From NCBI GenBank assembly GCA_023263825.1, contig JALQUJ010000084.1, forward strand, positions 1 to 6,716: 6,716 bases of DNA, given 5' to 3'. The notes below the pieces were generated by a model. That model saw nothing but the letters and a program-made list of their open reading frames with translations. It did no database searches and was not told the origin of the DNA. Source of the DNA: Porticoccus sp. (GTDB lineage: Bacteria; Pseudomonadota; Gammaproteobacteria; Pseudomonadales; Porticoccaceae). The position numbers were made by a program, and so were the translations under genes. Each line of letters starts with the position of its first letter. Positions within the stretch are counted from its first letter, which is position 1. This document shows, piece after piece, positions 1 to 6,358 of the stretch.

Positions 1-152
1 CAAGAGATTCAGTGCAATACAAGTATGCAGACCCTAAACTGGAGGCACTGACACCTATACAGAAACAACTATTAAGAATGGGGCCAACACACTCCCAGGC
101 TATACAGGAAAAAGCATCCCTCTTACGTGAAGCCCTATTGAAAAAACCATAG
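1..152 (+). CDS. C-terminal end of a DUF3014-like protein (partial)
   Basis: An open frame enters from the left edge (codons in phase with base 3) and ends at TAG 150-152, giving about 49 residues. The tail contains YADPKLEALTPIQKQLLRMG followed by a charged helix ending LLREALLKKP. From memory, the pattern 'ADP.LE.L.PAQKQLLRMGP' is typical of the extreme C-terminus of DUF3014 proteins, which are uncharacterised, usually membrane-anchored proteins of Gammaproteobacteria. No function can be given. The start and N-terminal membrane anchor lie outside the window. The stop is followed, in the same frame and without a gap, by SirB2-like coding sequence, so the normal spacer and the start of the next gene seem to be missing. 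The family call rests on this one motif and is moderately sure; that it is coding is likelier. Confidence 0.55.
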   Translation, partial: RDSVQYKYADPKLEALTPIQKQLLRMGPTHSQAIQEKASLLREALLKKP

Positions 153-455
153 GAAAAAGTCATAGAATCTCAACAGCTACAAAAATCATGGGCTAAAACA
201 ATCCCACACATCAATGATGCACTACTGCTAGCCTGTGCAATTTACCTCATGAACGCGAGTCATCAATTTCCATTCACTAATGATTGGCTCACAGCTAAAT
301 TTTTTGCGCTACTTGTTTATATTGGCACTGGTACTGTTGCTATTAAACGTGGAAAAACTAAAGGTATACGACTACTGTTTAGTTTGTTGGCCATTGCGAC
401 CTTCTGCTATATTTTTGCTGTTGCAATTAATCACTCTCCATGGGGAACCTCTTAA
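153..455 (+). pseudogene. SirB2-family membrane protein, 5' end missing
   Basis: The frame runs from just after TAG 150-152 to TAA 453-455. It reads as the C-terminal three quarters of a SirB2-family (invasion gene expression up-regulator SirB) inner-membrane protein, normally about 120-130 residues. Visible family features are ESQQLQKSWAKTIPHINDAL, then WLTAKFFALLVYIGTGTVAI, a basic KRGKTKG loop, and a last hydrophobic helix ending INHSPWG. Three hydrophobic segments remain; the usual first one (a 'LKHLH...' helix with the initiator Met) is absent. No ATG, GTG or TTG occurs in frame before ATG 249, which would start inside the second retained helix and give only 68 residues. Homology begins directly after the upstream stop, which suggests a deletion of roughly 30 codons plus the intergenic spacer. 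SirB2 has no established biochemical activity. A product from 249 is possible but unlikely to fold as the family does. Confidence 0.6.
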
Positions 456-473
456 CTCACCATCAAGCCGCCA

Positions 474-479
474 AAAGGA
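474..479 (+). promoter_or_regulatory. Ribosome binding site for the gene at 490
   Basis: AAAGGA lies 10 bases before ATG 490. It decides the start: the same frame is open back to ATG 280, but that stretch lies inside the SirB2 frame and has no such site. The position, 19 bases past the SirB2 stop, suggests co-transcription with the genes to its left. Confidence 0.5.
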
Positions 480-489
480 CATTACGCGC

Positions 490-1296
490 ATGAACAATTC
501 CAACGCTGCAAGCATCAACCCTATCTCGGCATACACCCTAATTTTTGTCTCAAGCCTATTAGCTGCAGTGATACTCTATGGTCTGCTTTCTTCTACTGGA
601 ATATGGGAAAGCAAAGGCATTCAACTCGGAGGTGCTGCCGCAGGTTTTGTCATCTTTTTTCTGCTTGCAAACCGTGTATTCCACTCCTTGCAGAAACTAC
701 ACACAGAACAAAAAAATAATAACAACCAACAGAGAATTGATGCGTTAGAATAAGAAATAAATCAACTAAAGGTTGAAGAATCACCCAATATCGAATGCCC
801 CAGTAATTTTGAAACAGTCGTTTCCAAAGACTTCGGACTGGCTTTTCCAAAACCAAGGGAATGGAAAAACACCCCAGAGCAGATTGTAGGCCTCTATCTG
901 AAACCTTCAGTAAAGGATATACCCACATCAGAGTTTGGAGGGAACATTACCGTTACCGTTACTCCCCTAGAACAAATACCAAACATGCCTAGCAACCTTG
1001 CAGACATCTCCCCAGACGCACTTAAAGCACCCTTTATAACGGCACAACAGTTCTATTCAGCAACAGATATAAGCTGGGAGTCTACATATTTATCTAATCG
1101 AAGAGCCATGAATACCAGCTATAAATATAATCACCACCTCAACCCAGAAACAGTCGTTTTTGTTGAAGGTACGGTTGTACTAGATGAGACAAGCCGAAAA
1201 TTGTTTATTTTTGCACTTTATGAAGATCAAACCAAAGCCCAGGAGTCAAAACAGTTATTCCGCCAACTGCTTTCTACAGTGCAATTTTTAACTTAA
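490..1296 (+). pseudogene. Two-helix membrane/coiled-coil protein interrupted by in-frame TAA
   Basis: From ATG 490 one frame runs to TAA 1294-1296, broken only by TAA 751-753. Without that stop the product would be about 268 residues. The first 87 hold two hydrophobic helices (about residues 12-37, AYTLIFVSSLLAAVILYGLL, and 44-66) and the start of a coiled coil. After the stop the frame continues without loss: IDALE-stop-EINQLKV keeps Ile/Leu at a/d heptad positions. A soluble domain follows, starting NFETVVSKDFGLAFPKP and ending LFRQLLSTVQFLT. Its pattern ('FGL.FP..W', a late 'VEGTVV', a final aromatic strand) recalls PsbP/Mog1/DcrB-like domains, but this is only a guess. I do not recognise the family. 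The continuity points to one point mutation (for example CAA, AAA or GAA to TAA) rather than two genes. An 87-residue membrane peptide may still be made; ATG 985 lies inside the domain and has no clear ribosome site. Confidence 0.7.
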
Positions 1297-1304
1297 TCAT
1301 AGGC

Positions 1305-1877
1305 TTATGCTTTGGGGAGCGTAACGCCAGTCTGGCCCTGATACTTACCGCCACGGTCAGCGTAAGACACTTCACAGACTTCATCGGACTCGAAGAACAA
1401 CATCTGAGCCACACCTTCGTTAGCGTAAATCTTCGCGGGGAGGCTAGTGGTGTTAGAAAACTCGAGAGTAACATGCCCTTCCCACTCAGGCTCGAGAGGG
1501 GTCACGTTAACAATAATGCCACAACGAGCATAAGTTGATTTACCCAAACACACCGTCAATACTCTGCGAGGAATACGGAAGTATTCAATGGTACGCGCCA
1601 AGGCAAAGGAATTGGGTGGGATAATACAGTAGTCCCCCTTTACATCGATAAAAGCATCTTCATCAAAGTGTTTTGGGTCAACTGTCTTGGAATGAATATT
1701 AGTGAAGATTTTAAACTCATCAGCACAGCGAACATCGTAGCCATAACTCGATACACCGTAGGAAATCACCTTTTGCCCATTGGGATCAGGCTGGCGAACC
1801 TGCCTACCTTGAAACGGTTCAATCATGCCATGTTCCTGCGACATACGGGTGATCCACTTATCGGATTTAATGCTCAT
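1305..1877 (-). CDS. dcd: dCTP deaminase
   Basis: 190 residues, full length for the family (188-193). The cytosolic homotrimeric enzyme deaminates dCTP to dUTP, which dUTPase turns into dUMP for thymidylate synthesis. Motifs in order: SYGVSSYGYDVRC (39-51), the nucleotide-binding loop GKSTYARCG (112-120, with Ser114 and Arg118), PLEPEWEGHVTLEFSNTT (127-144) with the catalytic Glu139 (Glu138 in E. coli), and QGQTGVTLPK near the C-terminus. No key residue is missing. The start at 1877 has an AGGTA-type ribosome site a few bases upstream and a strong promoter further up (1935-1962), so the gene appears to be transcribed on its own. It converges with the interrupted gene at 490-1296, with only eight bases between the stops. 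In Pseudomonas dcd lies next to apbC; here two genes separate them. Confidence 0.97.
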   Translation of the reverse strand: MSIKSDKWITRMSQEHGMIEPFQGRQVRQPDPNGQKVISYGVSSYGYDVRCADEFKIFTNIHSKTVDPKHFDEDAFIDVKGDYCIIPPNSFALARTIEYFRIPRRVLTVCLGKSTYARCGIIVNVTPLEPEWEGHVTLEFSNTTSLPAKIYANEGVAQMLFFESDEVCEVSYADRGGKYQGQTGVTLPKA

Positions 1878-1934
1878 AAATACCTACTCGTCCTAACTAA
1901 TTATCCAAAAAATGCTTGACGTTAAAAGTGGGCC

Positions 1935-1962
1935 ATAATACCTGTTTGATCTGCTTGGTCAA
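1935..1962 (-). promoter_or_regulatory. Sigma70-type promoter for dcd
   Basis: Read on the minus strand, TTGACC (1957-1962) and TATTAT (1935-1940) are separated by 16 bases. Each matches the -35/-10 consensus at five of six positions. Transcription would begin near 1927-1929, leaving a leader of about 50 bases before the dcd ATG. I see no operator-like palindrome over it, in keeping with constitutive expression. The call is by consensus only. Confidence 0.55.
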
Positions 1963-2085
1963 AGTACTCATCAACTGAAACTATTAAATCTTTGTTTTTA
2001 AAAGTGCTGGCTTATGATCGATAGCCCAAGGTCAAAAGTGATATGAAATTCTAAACTATTATCTATAAAAAAGGCCGCCGAGATC

Positions 2086-2151
2086 ATGCCACATGAATCA
2101 GCAGATATAGTCTATGAGCTCAGTGAGAGACAAATTATGGTTACACAATGA
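2086..2151 (+). other. Possible 21-codon ORF before the cvfB-like fragment
   Basis: ATG 2086 to TGA 2149-2151 encodes 21 residues beginning MPHESADIVYELSER. Its stop overlaps the ATG of the next ORF as ATGA, which would suit translational coupling. The peptide resembles no family I know, and the upstream ribosome site is poor. It could be a remnant of a lost upstream part, a leader peptide or chance. The rest of the dcd-cvfB gap (1963-2085) shows nothing convincing apart from the dcd promoter next to it. Confidence 0.15.
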
Positions 2152-2603
2152 AAGATCATTACAGGTTTTTAAAAGAAACCGTTGAGCCTGGCGTATTTAC
2201 TGAATGGCAGGAAGTGGATGTAGAGATAGATGCTTTTACCCATTTGGGAATAAAAGTCATCATCAATGATGAGTACATAGGATTGGTTTATGGAAATCAG
2301 GTTTATGAAGAGTATCAAGAAGGCCAAGAACTCAAAGGCTATATAAAACTTGTGAGAGCCGATGGAAAGATAGATGTTTCCTTACAGCCAAAAAAAGGGA
2401 AGCACGTTTCCTCTACTACAAGAAAAATCTTGGAATACCTTGAGATTGCTGGCGGGAAAAGCGGGTTTAACGATAAAAGCTCCCCTGAAGACATTGAATA
2501 TGCGTTTCAAGTCAGTAAAAAAGTATTTAAGCAAGCAATCGGAAAACTGTATAAACAAGGGAAAATAAAAATTCTGGATGATGGAATAGAGCTCGTTAAG
2601 TAA
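2148..2603 (+). pseudogene. CvfB-like S1 RNA-binding protein, C-terminal half only
   Basis: 151 residues matching the C-terminal half of CvfB/YitL-type proteins, which are usually about 280 residues with S1-like domains followed by a winged helix. Seen here are an S1-like domain (about 18-83: VDVEIDAFTHLGIKVIINDE, GLVYGNQVY, then KGYIKLVRADGKIDVSLQP) and a winged-helix domain (about 88-151: ILEYLEIAGG, NDKSSPEDIEYAFQVSKKVF, LYKQGKIKILDDGIELV). The first residues (KDHYRFLKETVEPGVFTE) look like the linker that follows the preceding S1 domain, so ATG 2148 is probably an internal Met of the ancestral gene. The frame closes upstream at TGA 2124, no good ribosome site precedes 2148, and neither other frame over 1920-2147 shows the missing domains. 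CvfB regulates virulence and binds RNA in Staphylococcus; its role in Gammaproteobacteria is unclear. The fragment could still be expressed as a small RNA-binding protein. It converges with the lipoprotein gene on its right. Confidence 0.65.
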
Positions 2604-2635
2604 TTGCTATCGAGCAGAAAGTAGGTTCTGAATTT

Positions 2636-3253
2636 TTAAAACCAGCCGTCAACCGCATCATCTAATGCTTTGCTGCAAGTTTTTAACTGAGCATTGTAGA
2701 TTTCGGACTGACTTTGCACTTTGGAAGCGACACGCAACAAGCCAGGCTTTTTGTTGAAAGAACCTCTTGAGAAACCGCCCCACCCCTCGTGATAAGCCAG
2801 GTATTGTTTGTAAGGGTCCCATTTTGAAATACCTAATTTTTTCTGAGACACATCGGTATACCAGCCTACAAAATTGATGGCGTCTCCGAAGTCATCCCGA
2901 TCATGACTCCAGTTTCCCGTTGCTTTCCGGTAGTCATTCCATGCTGGATCTTGGGCCTGGGGGTAACCGTAGGCAGAGGATCGTCTTGGTAAAGGAATAA
3001 AGAAAAAGGTAGGTCTTTTGGGTCTAACATCTGCTCGAAATGTAGATTCTTGCTTGATAATAGCCATCATTAAGCTAATAGGTGTACCCCAACGTTTATT
3101 AGCGGCTTTAGCATCTTCGTACCAATCGGTTTCGCCACGAAATATCCCACAAATATTATTTACCTGGCTAGGCTGATACGTTGAACAGCCGCTGAGTATC
3201 AGTAGTGCACCGAGAACTATTAGGCGAATACTTAGTGGATGGATAACGGCCAT
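2636..3253 (-). CDS. SLT-type lytic transglycosylase lipoprotein
   Basis: About 205 residues from ATG 3253. A signal peptide (MAVIHPLSIRLIVLGALLIL) ends in the lipobox LSGC with Cys23, so it should be lipid-anchored, probably to the outer membrane facing the periplasm. A lysozyme-like transglycosylase domain follows: WGTPISLMMAIIKQESTF with the likely catalytic Glu69, then SSAYGYPQAQDPAW in place of the usual GLMQ-type motif, then DDFGDAINFVGWY and YLAYHEGWGGF. This layout matches a family of short SLT lipoproteins I recall from Legionella, Coxiella and marine Gammaproteobacteria. The expected activity is cleavage of peptidoglycan glycan strands with formation of 1,6-anhydro ends. TTG 3275-3277 is an in-frame alternative start (eight residues longer) with AGG five bases upstream; ATG 3253 gives the more ordinary signal peptide but has a weak ribosome site. 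It lies downstream of apbC on the same strand, 133 bases from its stop to this ATG. Confidence 0.8.
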   Translation of the reverse strand: MAVIHPLSIRLIVLGALLILSGCSTYQPSQVNNICGIFRGETDWYEDAKAANKRWGTPISLMMAIIKQESTFRADVRPKRPTFFFIPLPRRSSAYGYPQAQDPAWNDYRKATGNWSHDRDDFGDAINFVGWYTDVSQKKLGISKWDPYKQYLAYHEGWGGFSRGSFNKKPGLLRVASKVQSQSEIYNAQLKTCSKALDDAVDGWF

Positions 3254-3279
3254 TCCTTTTCCATAAGTTTGTGTCAATA

Positions 3280-3307
3280 TTACCTGCTTAGTAATACCTA
3301 CTTAGTA
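3280..3307. repeat. Tandem 14-bp direct repeat upstream of the lipoprotein gene
   Basis: On the plus strand TTACCTGCTTAGTA (3280-3293) is followed at once by ATACCTACTTAGTA (3294-3307), 12 of 14 bases identical. On the minus strand the repeat ends just before the TTG alternative start of the SLT lipoprotein and lies across the place where its promoter or ribosome site would be expected. It may be a binding site or a simple duplication. Confidence 0.5.
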
Positions 3308-3386
3308 GAATTATTTAATAAGTGTTACTTGATAAGAGCTACTTTAAGAAAATTATTCCATTAAAAATGTTACTCAATCAACAAAA

Positions 3387-4229
3387 TCACTCAATAACAA
3401 TTTCTGGCCCACCGGGGGATGCTTTATCTGCGAGAAGTGCTATTACTTTACCCGCAATCTTAGCATAGGCCTTCGCAACTTGCCCCTCTGGTTCAGATAC
3501 TACAGAAGGTTTTCCAGAATCCATTTGTTCCCGAATATCTAATGATAACGGTAGTGAGCCAAGCACCTCTGTATCATATTCTTTGGCAACCTTCTGGCCA
3601 CCACCTTCACCAAATATATGTTCTTGATGACCACACTGGCTACAACTGTGAACCGCCATATTTTCAACAATGCCTAACACTGGAATATTCACTTTGTAGA
3701 ACATTTCAATGGCTTTACGGGCATCAAGCAAAGCGATGTCCTGTGGTGTAGTAACAATCACTGCACCAGATAGCTGTGCTTTTTGTGCCAATGTCAGTTG
3801 AATATCACCAGTACCAGGAGGCATATCAACCACCAAATAATCCAGTTCACCCCACAGGGTTTGGGTCAGTATTTGCAGCAATGCCCCACTTGCCATCGGG
3901 CCACGCCATACCATGGGCGTTTGCTCTGTGGCCAGGTAACCCATAGACATGGATTTTATTCCCTGAGCCTCCACAGGAATAAAGTATTTTTGGTCTACTA
4001 TTTCAGGCCTGGTTCCCTCTGCAACACCTAGCATCATAGGCAAACTTGGGCCATAAATGTCAGCATCGACAATACCGACTTTCGCACCTTGCTGAGCCAA
4101 CGCCAATGCTAAATTAACCGATGCGGTGGACTTGCCCACGCCCCCTTTGCCAGAGGCTACTGCAATAATATGTTTAACGTTGCTCAATGTGTCTTGTAGA
4201 GCTTCCTGACCTGGTGCCTCTGCCATCAT
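3387..4229 (-). CDS. apbC: Iron-sulfur cluster carrier protein ApbC/Mrp
   Basis: 280 residues of the Mrp/NBP35 P-loop ATPase family, which bind and pass on Fe-S clusters to apoproteins in the cytosol. Motifs: deviant Walker A GKGGVGKS (27-34, with signature Lys28), DADIYGPSLPMMLG (55-68), PMVWRGPM (105-112), Walker B-like LVVDMPPGTGD (132-142), and the cluster-binding CxxC in HSCSQCGH (Cys196, Cys199). The N-terminal DUF59/MIP18 domain of longer homologues is absent: only about 17 residues precede the ATPase core, as in other short forms. The product begins MM; a GAGG ribosome site is four bases from the first ATG and seven from the second (4226), so the second may be used. It is divergent from metG, the common gammaproteobacterial order. 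All key residues are present. Confidence 0.95.
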   Translation of the reverse strand: MMAEAPGQEALQDTLSNVKHIIAVASGKGGVGKSTASVNLALALAQQGAKVGIVDADIYGPSLPMMLGVAEGTRPEIVDQKYFIPVEAQGIKSMSMGYLATEQTPMVWRGPMASGALLQILTQTLWGELDYLVVDMPPGTGDIQLTLAQKAQLSGAVIVTTPQDIALLDARKAIEMFYKVNIPVLGIVENMAVHSCSQCGHQEHIFGEGGGQKVAKEYDTEVLGSLPLSLDIREQMDSGKPSVVSEPEGQVAKAYAKIAGKVIALLADKASPGGPEIVIE

Positions 4230-4365
4230 TTTTCCTCACGTATACTAATGAAAATCCAAGGGAAAACCGTTATAGTGGCGCACTTTTTAGCATTAGTGTC
4301 TGACCTCATAACAAGCTGGTCTTCACACTTAAAATTCGAACGACCAATTATAGCAGCCTAACAAC
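4230..4365. promoter_or_regulatory. Divergent apbC/metG intergenic control region
   Basis: These 136 bases must hold the promoters of both genes. For metG the best candidate is TTCACA (4322-4327), 18 bases, AATTAT (4346-4351); this would give a leader of only a few bases, and metG has no clear Shine-Dalgarno before ATG 4366. For apbC, TATAAC on the minus strand (4269-4274) is a reasonable -10 without a good -35; GAGG at 4234-4237 is its ribosome site. ACTAATG (4244-4250) and CATTAGT (4291-4297) form an inverted pair around the centre. Confidence 0.35.
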
Positions 4366-5595
4366 ATGACCGAACGCAGAAAAATACTTGTCACCAGCGC
4401 ACTTCCCTATGCCAACGGATCAATTCATCTGGGGCATTTGGTGGAATATATCCAAACTGATATTTGGGTTCGTTTCCAAAAAATGCGCGGTCACGAATGT
4501 TACTACGTCTGTGCCGATGATGCCCACGGTACGGCAATTATGTTAAAGGCTGAGCAACGTGGTATTTCACCTGAAGAGCAAATTGCGGAAGTGAAAGCCG
4601 AACACGAACAGGATTTCAGCGACTTTCTGATCAACTTTGACAACTACCACTCTACCCATTCGAATGAGAACAAGGAACTATCATCCCTGATCTATACACG
4701 CCTGCGTGAAAATGGCCATATTGCTACAAGAGAAATCACTCAGGCCTTCGATCCAGAAAAGAATCTATTTTTGGCCGATCGCTACATCAAAGGCACCTGC
4801 CCAAAGTGTAAAACTGACGATCAATATGGGGATAACTGCGAAGCCTGTGGTGCTACTTACGCCCCCACTGATTTGATCAACCCAATTTCAGCCATATCTG
4901 GTGCCACACCTGTAGAAAAAGAATCCACTCACTATTTCTTTAAACTGCCTGAGTTTTCAGACTTCCTGAAAAGCTGGACCCGCGATGGTCATGTACAAGA
5001 AGAAGTAGCCAACAAACTGAGTGAATGGTTGGATGCAGGGTTACACGAATGGGACATCAGCCGTGATGCACCCTACTTTGGTTTTGAAATTCCCGATGCG
5101 CCGGGCAAATATTTCTATGTGTGGCTAGATGCGCCCATTGGCTATATGGCCAGCTTTAAAAACTTCTGCGAAAGCAAAGAAGGCAATGCACTGGCGTTTG
5201 ATGAGTTCTGGAAACCTGATTCCGAGGCCGAGCTGTATCACTTTATCGGCAAGGATATTGTCAACTTCCATGCCCTATTCTGGCCGGCCATGCTCAGTAG
5301 CGCCAACTTCCGCACGCCAACTCAGGTGTGTGTCCATGGCTTTCTAACCGTTAACGGCAAGAAGATGTCGAAATCCCGCGGCACGTTTATTAATGCCCGG
5401 AGCTATTTGGACAATCTCAATCCGGAATACCTGCGGTACTATTTTGCAGCCAAACTCTCCTCTGGCGTAGATGATCTCGACCTAAATCTGGAAGACTTTA
5501 TCCAGCGAGTAAATAGCGATCTTGTGGGCAAGGTGGTCAATATTGCCAGCCGCTGTGCCAAATTCATCACCAAAGGAAATGCTACCTATTGTTGA
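4366..5595 (+). pseudogene. metG: Methionyl-tRNA synthetase, truncated after the catalytic domain
   Basis: Class I aminoacyl-tRNA synthetase that charges tRNA-Met. Residues 1 to about 402 match bacterial MetRS of the E. coli type closely: KILVTSALPYANGS with HLGH (21-24, the HIGH motif), CADDAHGT, the zinc-binding knuckle with Cys145, Cys148, Cys158 and Cys161, WDISRDAPYFGFEIP, YVWLDAPIGY, and KMSKS (333-337). Homology runs through VNIASRCAKFITK and then stops; the frame ends GNATYC and TGA 5593-5595 because the DNA has become galU. A complete E. coli-type enzyme has about 675 residues, so the anticodon-binding helical bundle and the C-terminal dimerisation domain are missing. The remaining catalytic domain could not read the CAU anticodon in the normal way. 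metG is essential, so if the junction is real an intact MetRS must be encoded elsewhere. Divergent from apbC as in many relatives; the start at 4366 fits the family N-terminus. Confidence 0.9.
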
Positions 5596-6358
5596 CAAGC
5601 CATTAATACAATATGCGGTTGAAGAAGCCATTGAGGCTGGTTTTAAAGATCTCATTTTTATTACTGGTAAATCCAAACGAGCAATTACAGATCATTTTGA
5701 TTCTACCCTTGAGCGATTTTCCAATGTAGATGAAAAAAAAGCAAAATTAATGGATGAGATGAACCAAATTGTTCCGAAAGACGTTTCTTGTATTTATATC
5801 AGACAAGGCGAACCTCTTGGTTTAGGACATGCAATCTTGCAAGCTAAGCCAGTTGTTGGAGATGAGCCATTTGCGGTATCTCTGGCAGATGACTTGATCG
5901 ATGCTCAACCTGGTGTGTTGGCCCAATTAGTTCAGCAGTATGATGAGCAGCAAAAGTCTGTGATTGCCGTTCAAAATGTAGATAAATCGGAATCCAAAAA
6001 ATATGGCATGATTGACTCCAATAATTTTGATTCAGATCTGGTGAAATTAAGCAATATCATTGAGAAACCTGATCCAGAATTTGCACCATCAAACCTTGGG
6101 GTTGTCGGCCGTTATGTTTTTTCGAATACATTGATGTCTTTTTTAGAAAAAACCTCGTTTGGTGCTGGAAACGAGATTCAGTTAACTGATGGTATTAAGT
6201 TAATGTTAAAGCAAGAAGAGGTTTTTGCTTATACATTTAAGGGTAAGCGATATGATTGCGGCTCAAAGTTAGGTTATTTGATGGCGAATATTGATTATGG
6301 AATTAAAAATAGTGAATTTGGTAAAGAATTAAAAGCTTATATAAGAGAAATTAAATGA
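5570..6358 (+). pseudogene. galU: UTP-glucose-1-phosphate uridylyltransferase, start missing
   Basis: 262 residues matching GalU from its PKEMLPIVDKPLIQYAVEEA segment to the C-terminus. GalU makes UDP-glucose from UTP and glucose-1-phosphate for polysaccharide, LPS and osmolyte synthesis. Seen: FITGKSKRAITDHFD, GEPLGLGHAIL, SLADDLI (metal-binding Asp), KYGMI, EKPDPEFAPSNLGVVGRYVF, GNEIQLTDGI and FKGKRYDCGSKLGYL. The first ~23 residues (the usual 'KKCLFPVAGYGTRFLPATKAM' stretch) are absent; they carry the glycine-rich nucleotide-binding loop, so the protein should be inactive. The upstream frame is open only by chance through metG (back to TTG 5522) and encodes no GalU sequence. The first ATG, 5579, would give MLPIVDKP. 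The region is visibly more AT-rich than metG. It ends ATGA, overlapping the next gene. Confidence 0.88.

Noticed and set aside
280..489. ATG 280 as the start of the coiled-coil protein
   Set aside because: The extra 70 residues come from the SirB2 frame shifted by one; AAAGGA at 474-479 and ATG 490 give the sensible start.
751..753. Reassigned TAA codon in an alternative genetic code
   Set aside because: TAA serves as the normal terminator of dcd, sirB2, the cvfB fragment and this gene's own end at 1294-1296.
1286..1320. Bidirectional terminator between the converging genes
   Set aside because: Only a weak, mismatched AATCATA/TATGCTT stem can be drawn, with no T-run on either strand.
1274..1474. 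66-codon minus-strand ORF over the dcd 3' end, and similar overlapping ORFs at 650-928, 1668-1919, 2374-2568, 3542-3751, 3783-4031, 5129-5347 and 5482-5676
   Set aside because: All lie over convincingly coding genes in other frames, have no family resemblance and no ribosome sites; they are shadows.
1916..1941. Plus-strand promoter TTGACG ... TAATAC ahead of the cvfB fragment
   Set aside because: The spacing is only about 14 bases, too short, and these bases are better explained by the minus-strand dcd promoter and its leader.
5522..5569. TTG 5522 as a true start giving a longer GalU
   Set aside because: The 16 residues before PKEM are metG read in another frame and show no GalU N-terminus or glycine-rich loop; the openness is chance.
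4366..6358. A novel MetRS-GalU fusion enzyme or split-synthetase system
   Set aside because: The two parts are in different frames, the metG frame stops at 5593-5595, and each part lacks residues needed for activity. It reads as a broken join, not a designed fusion.
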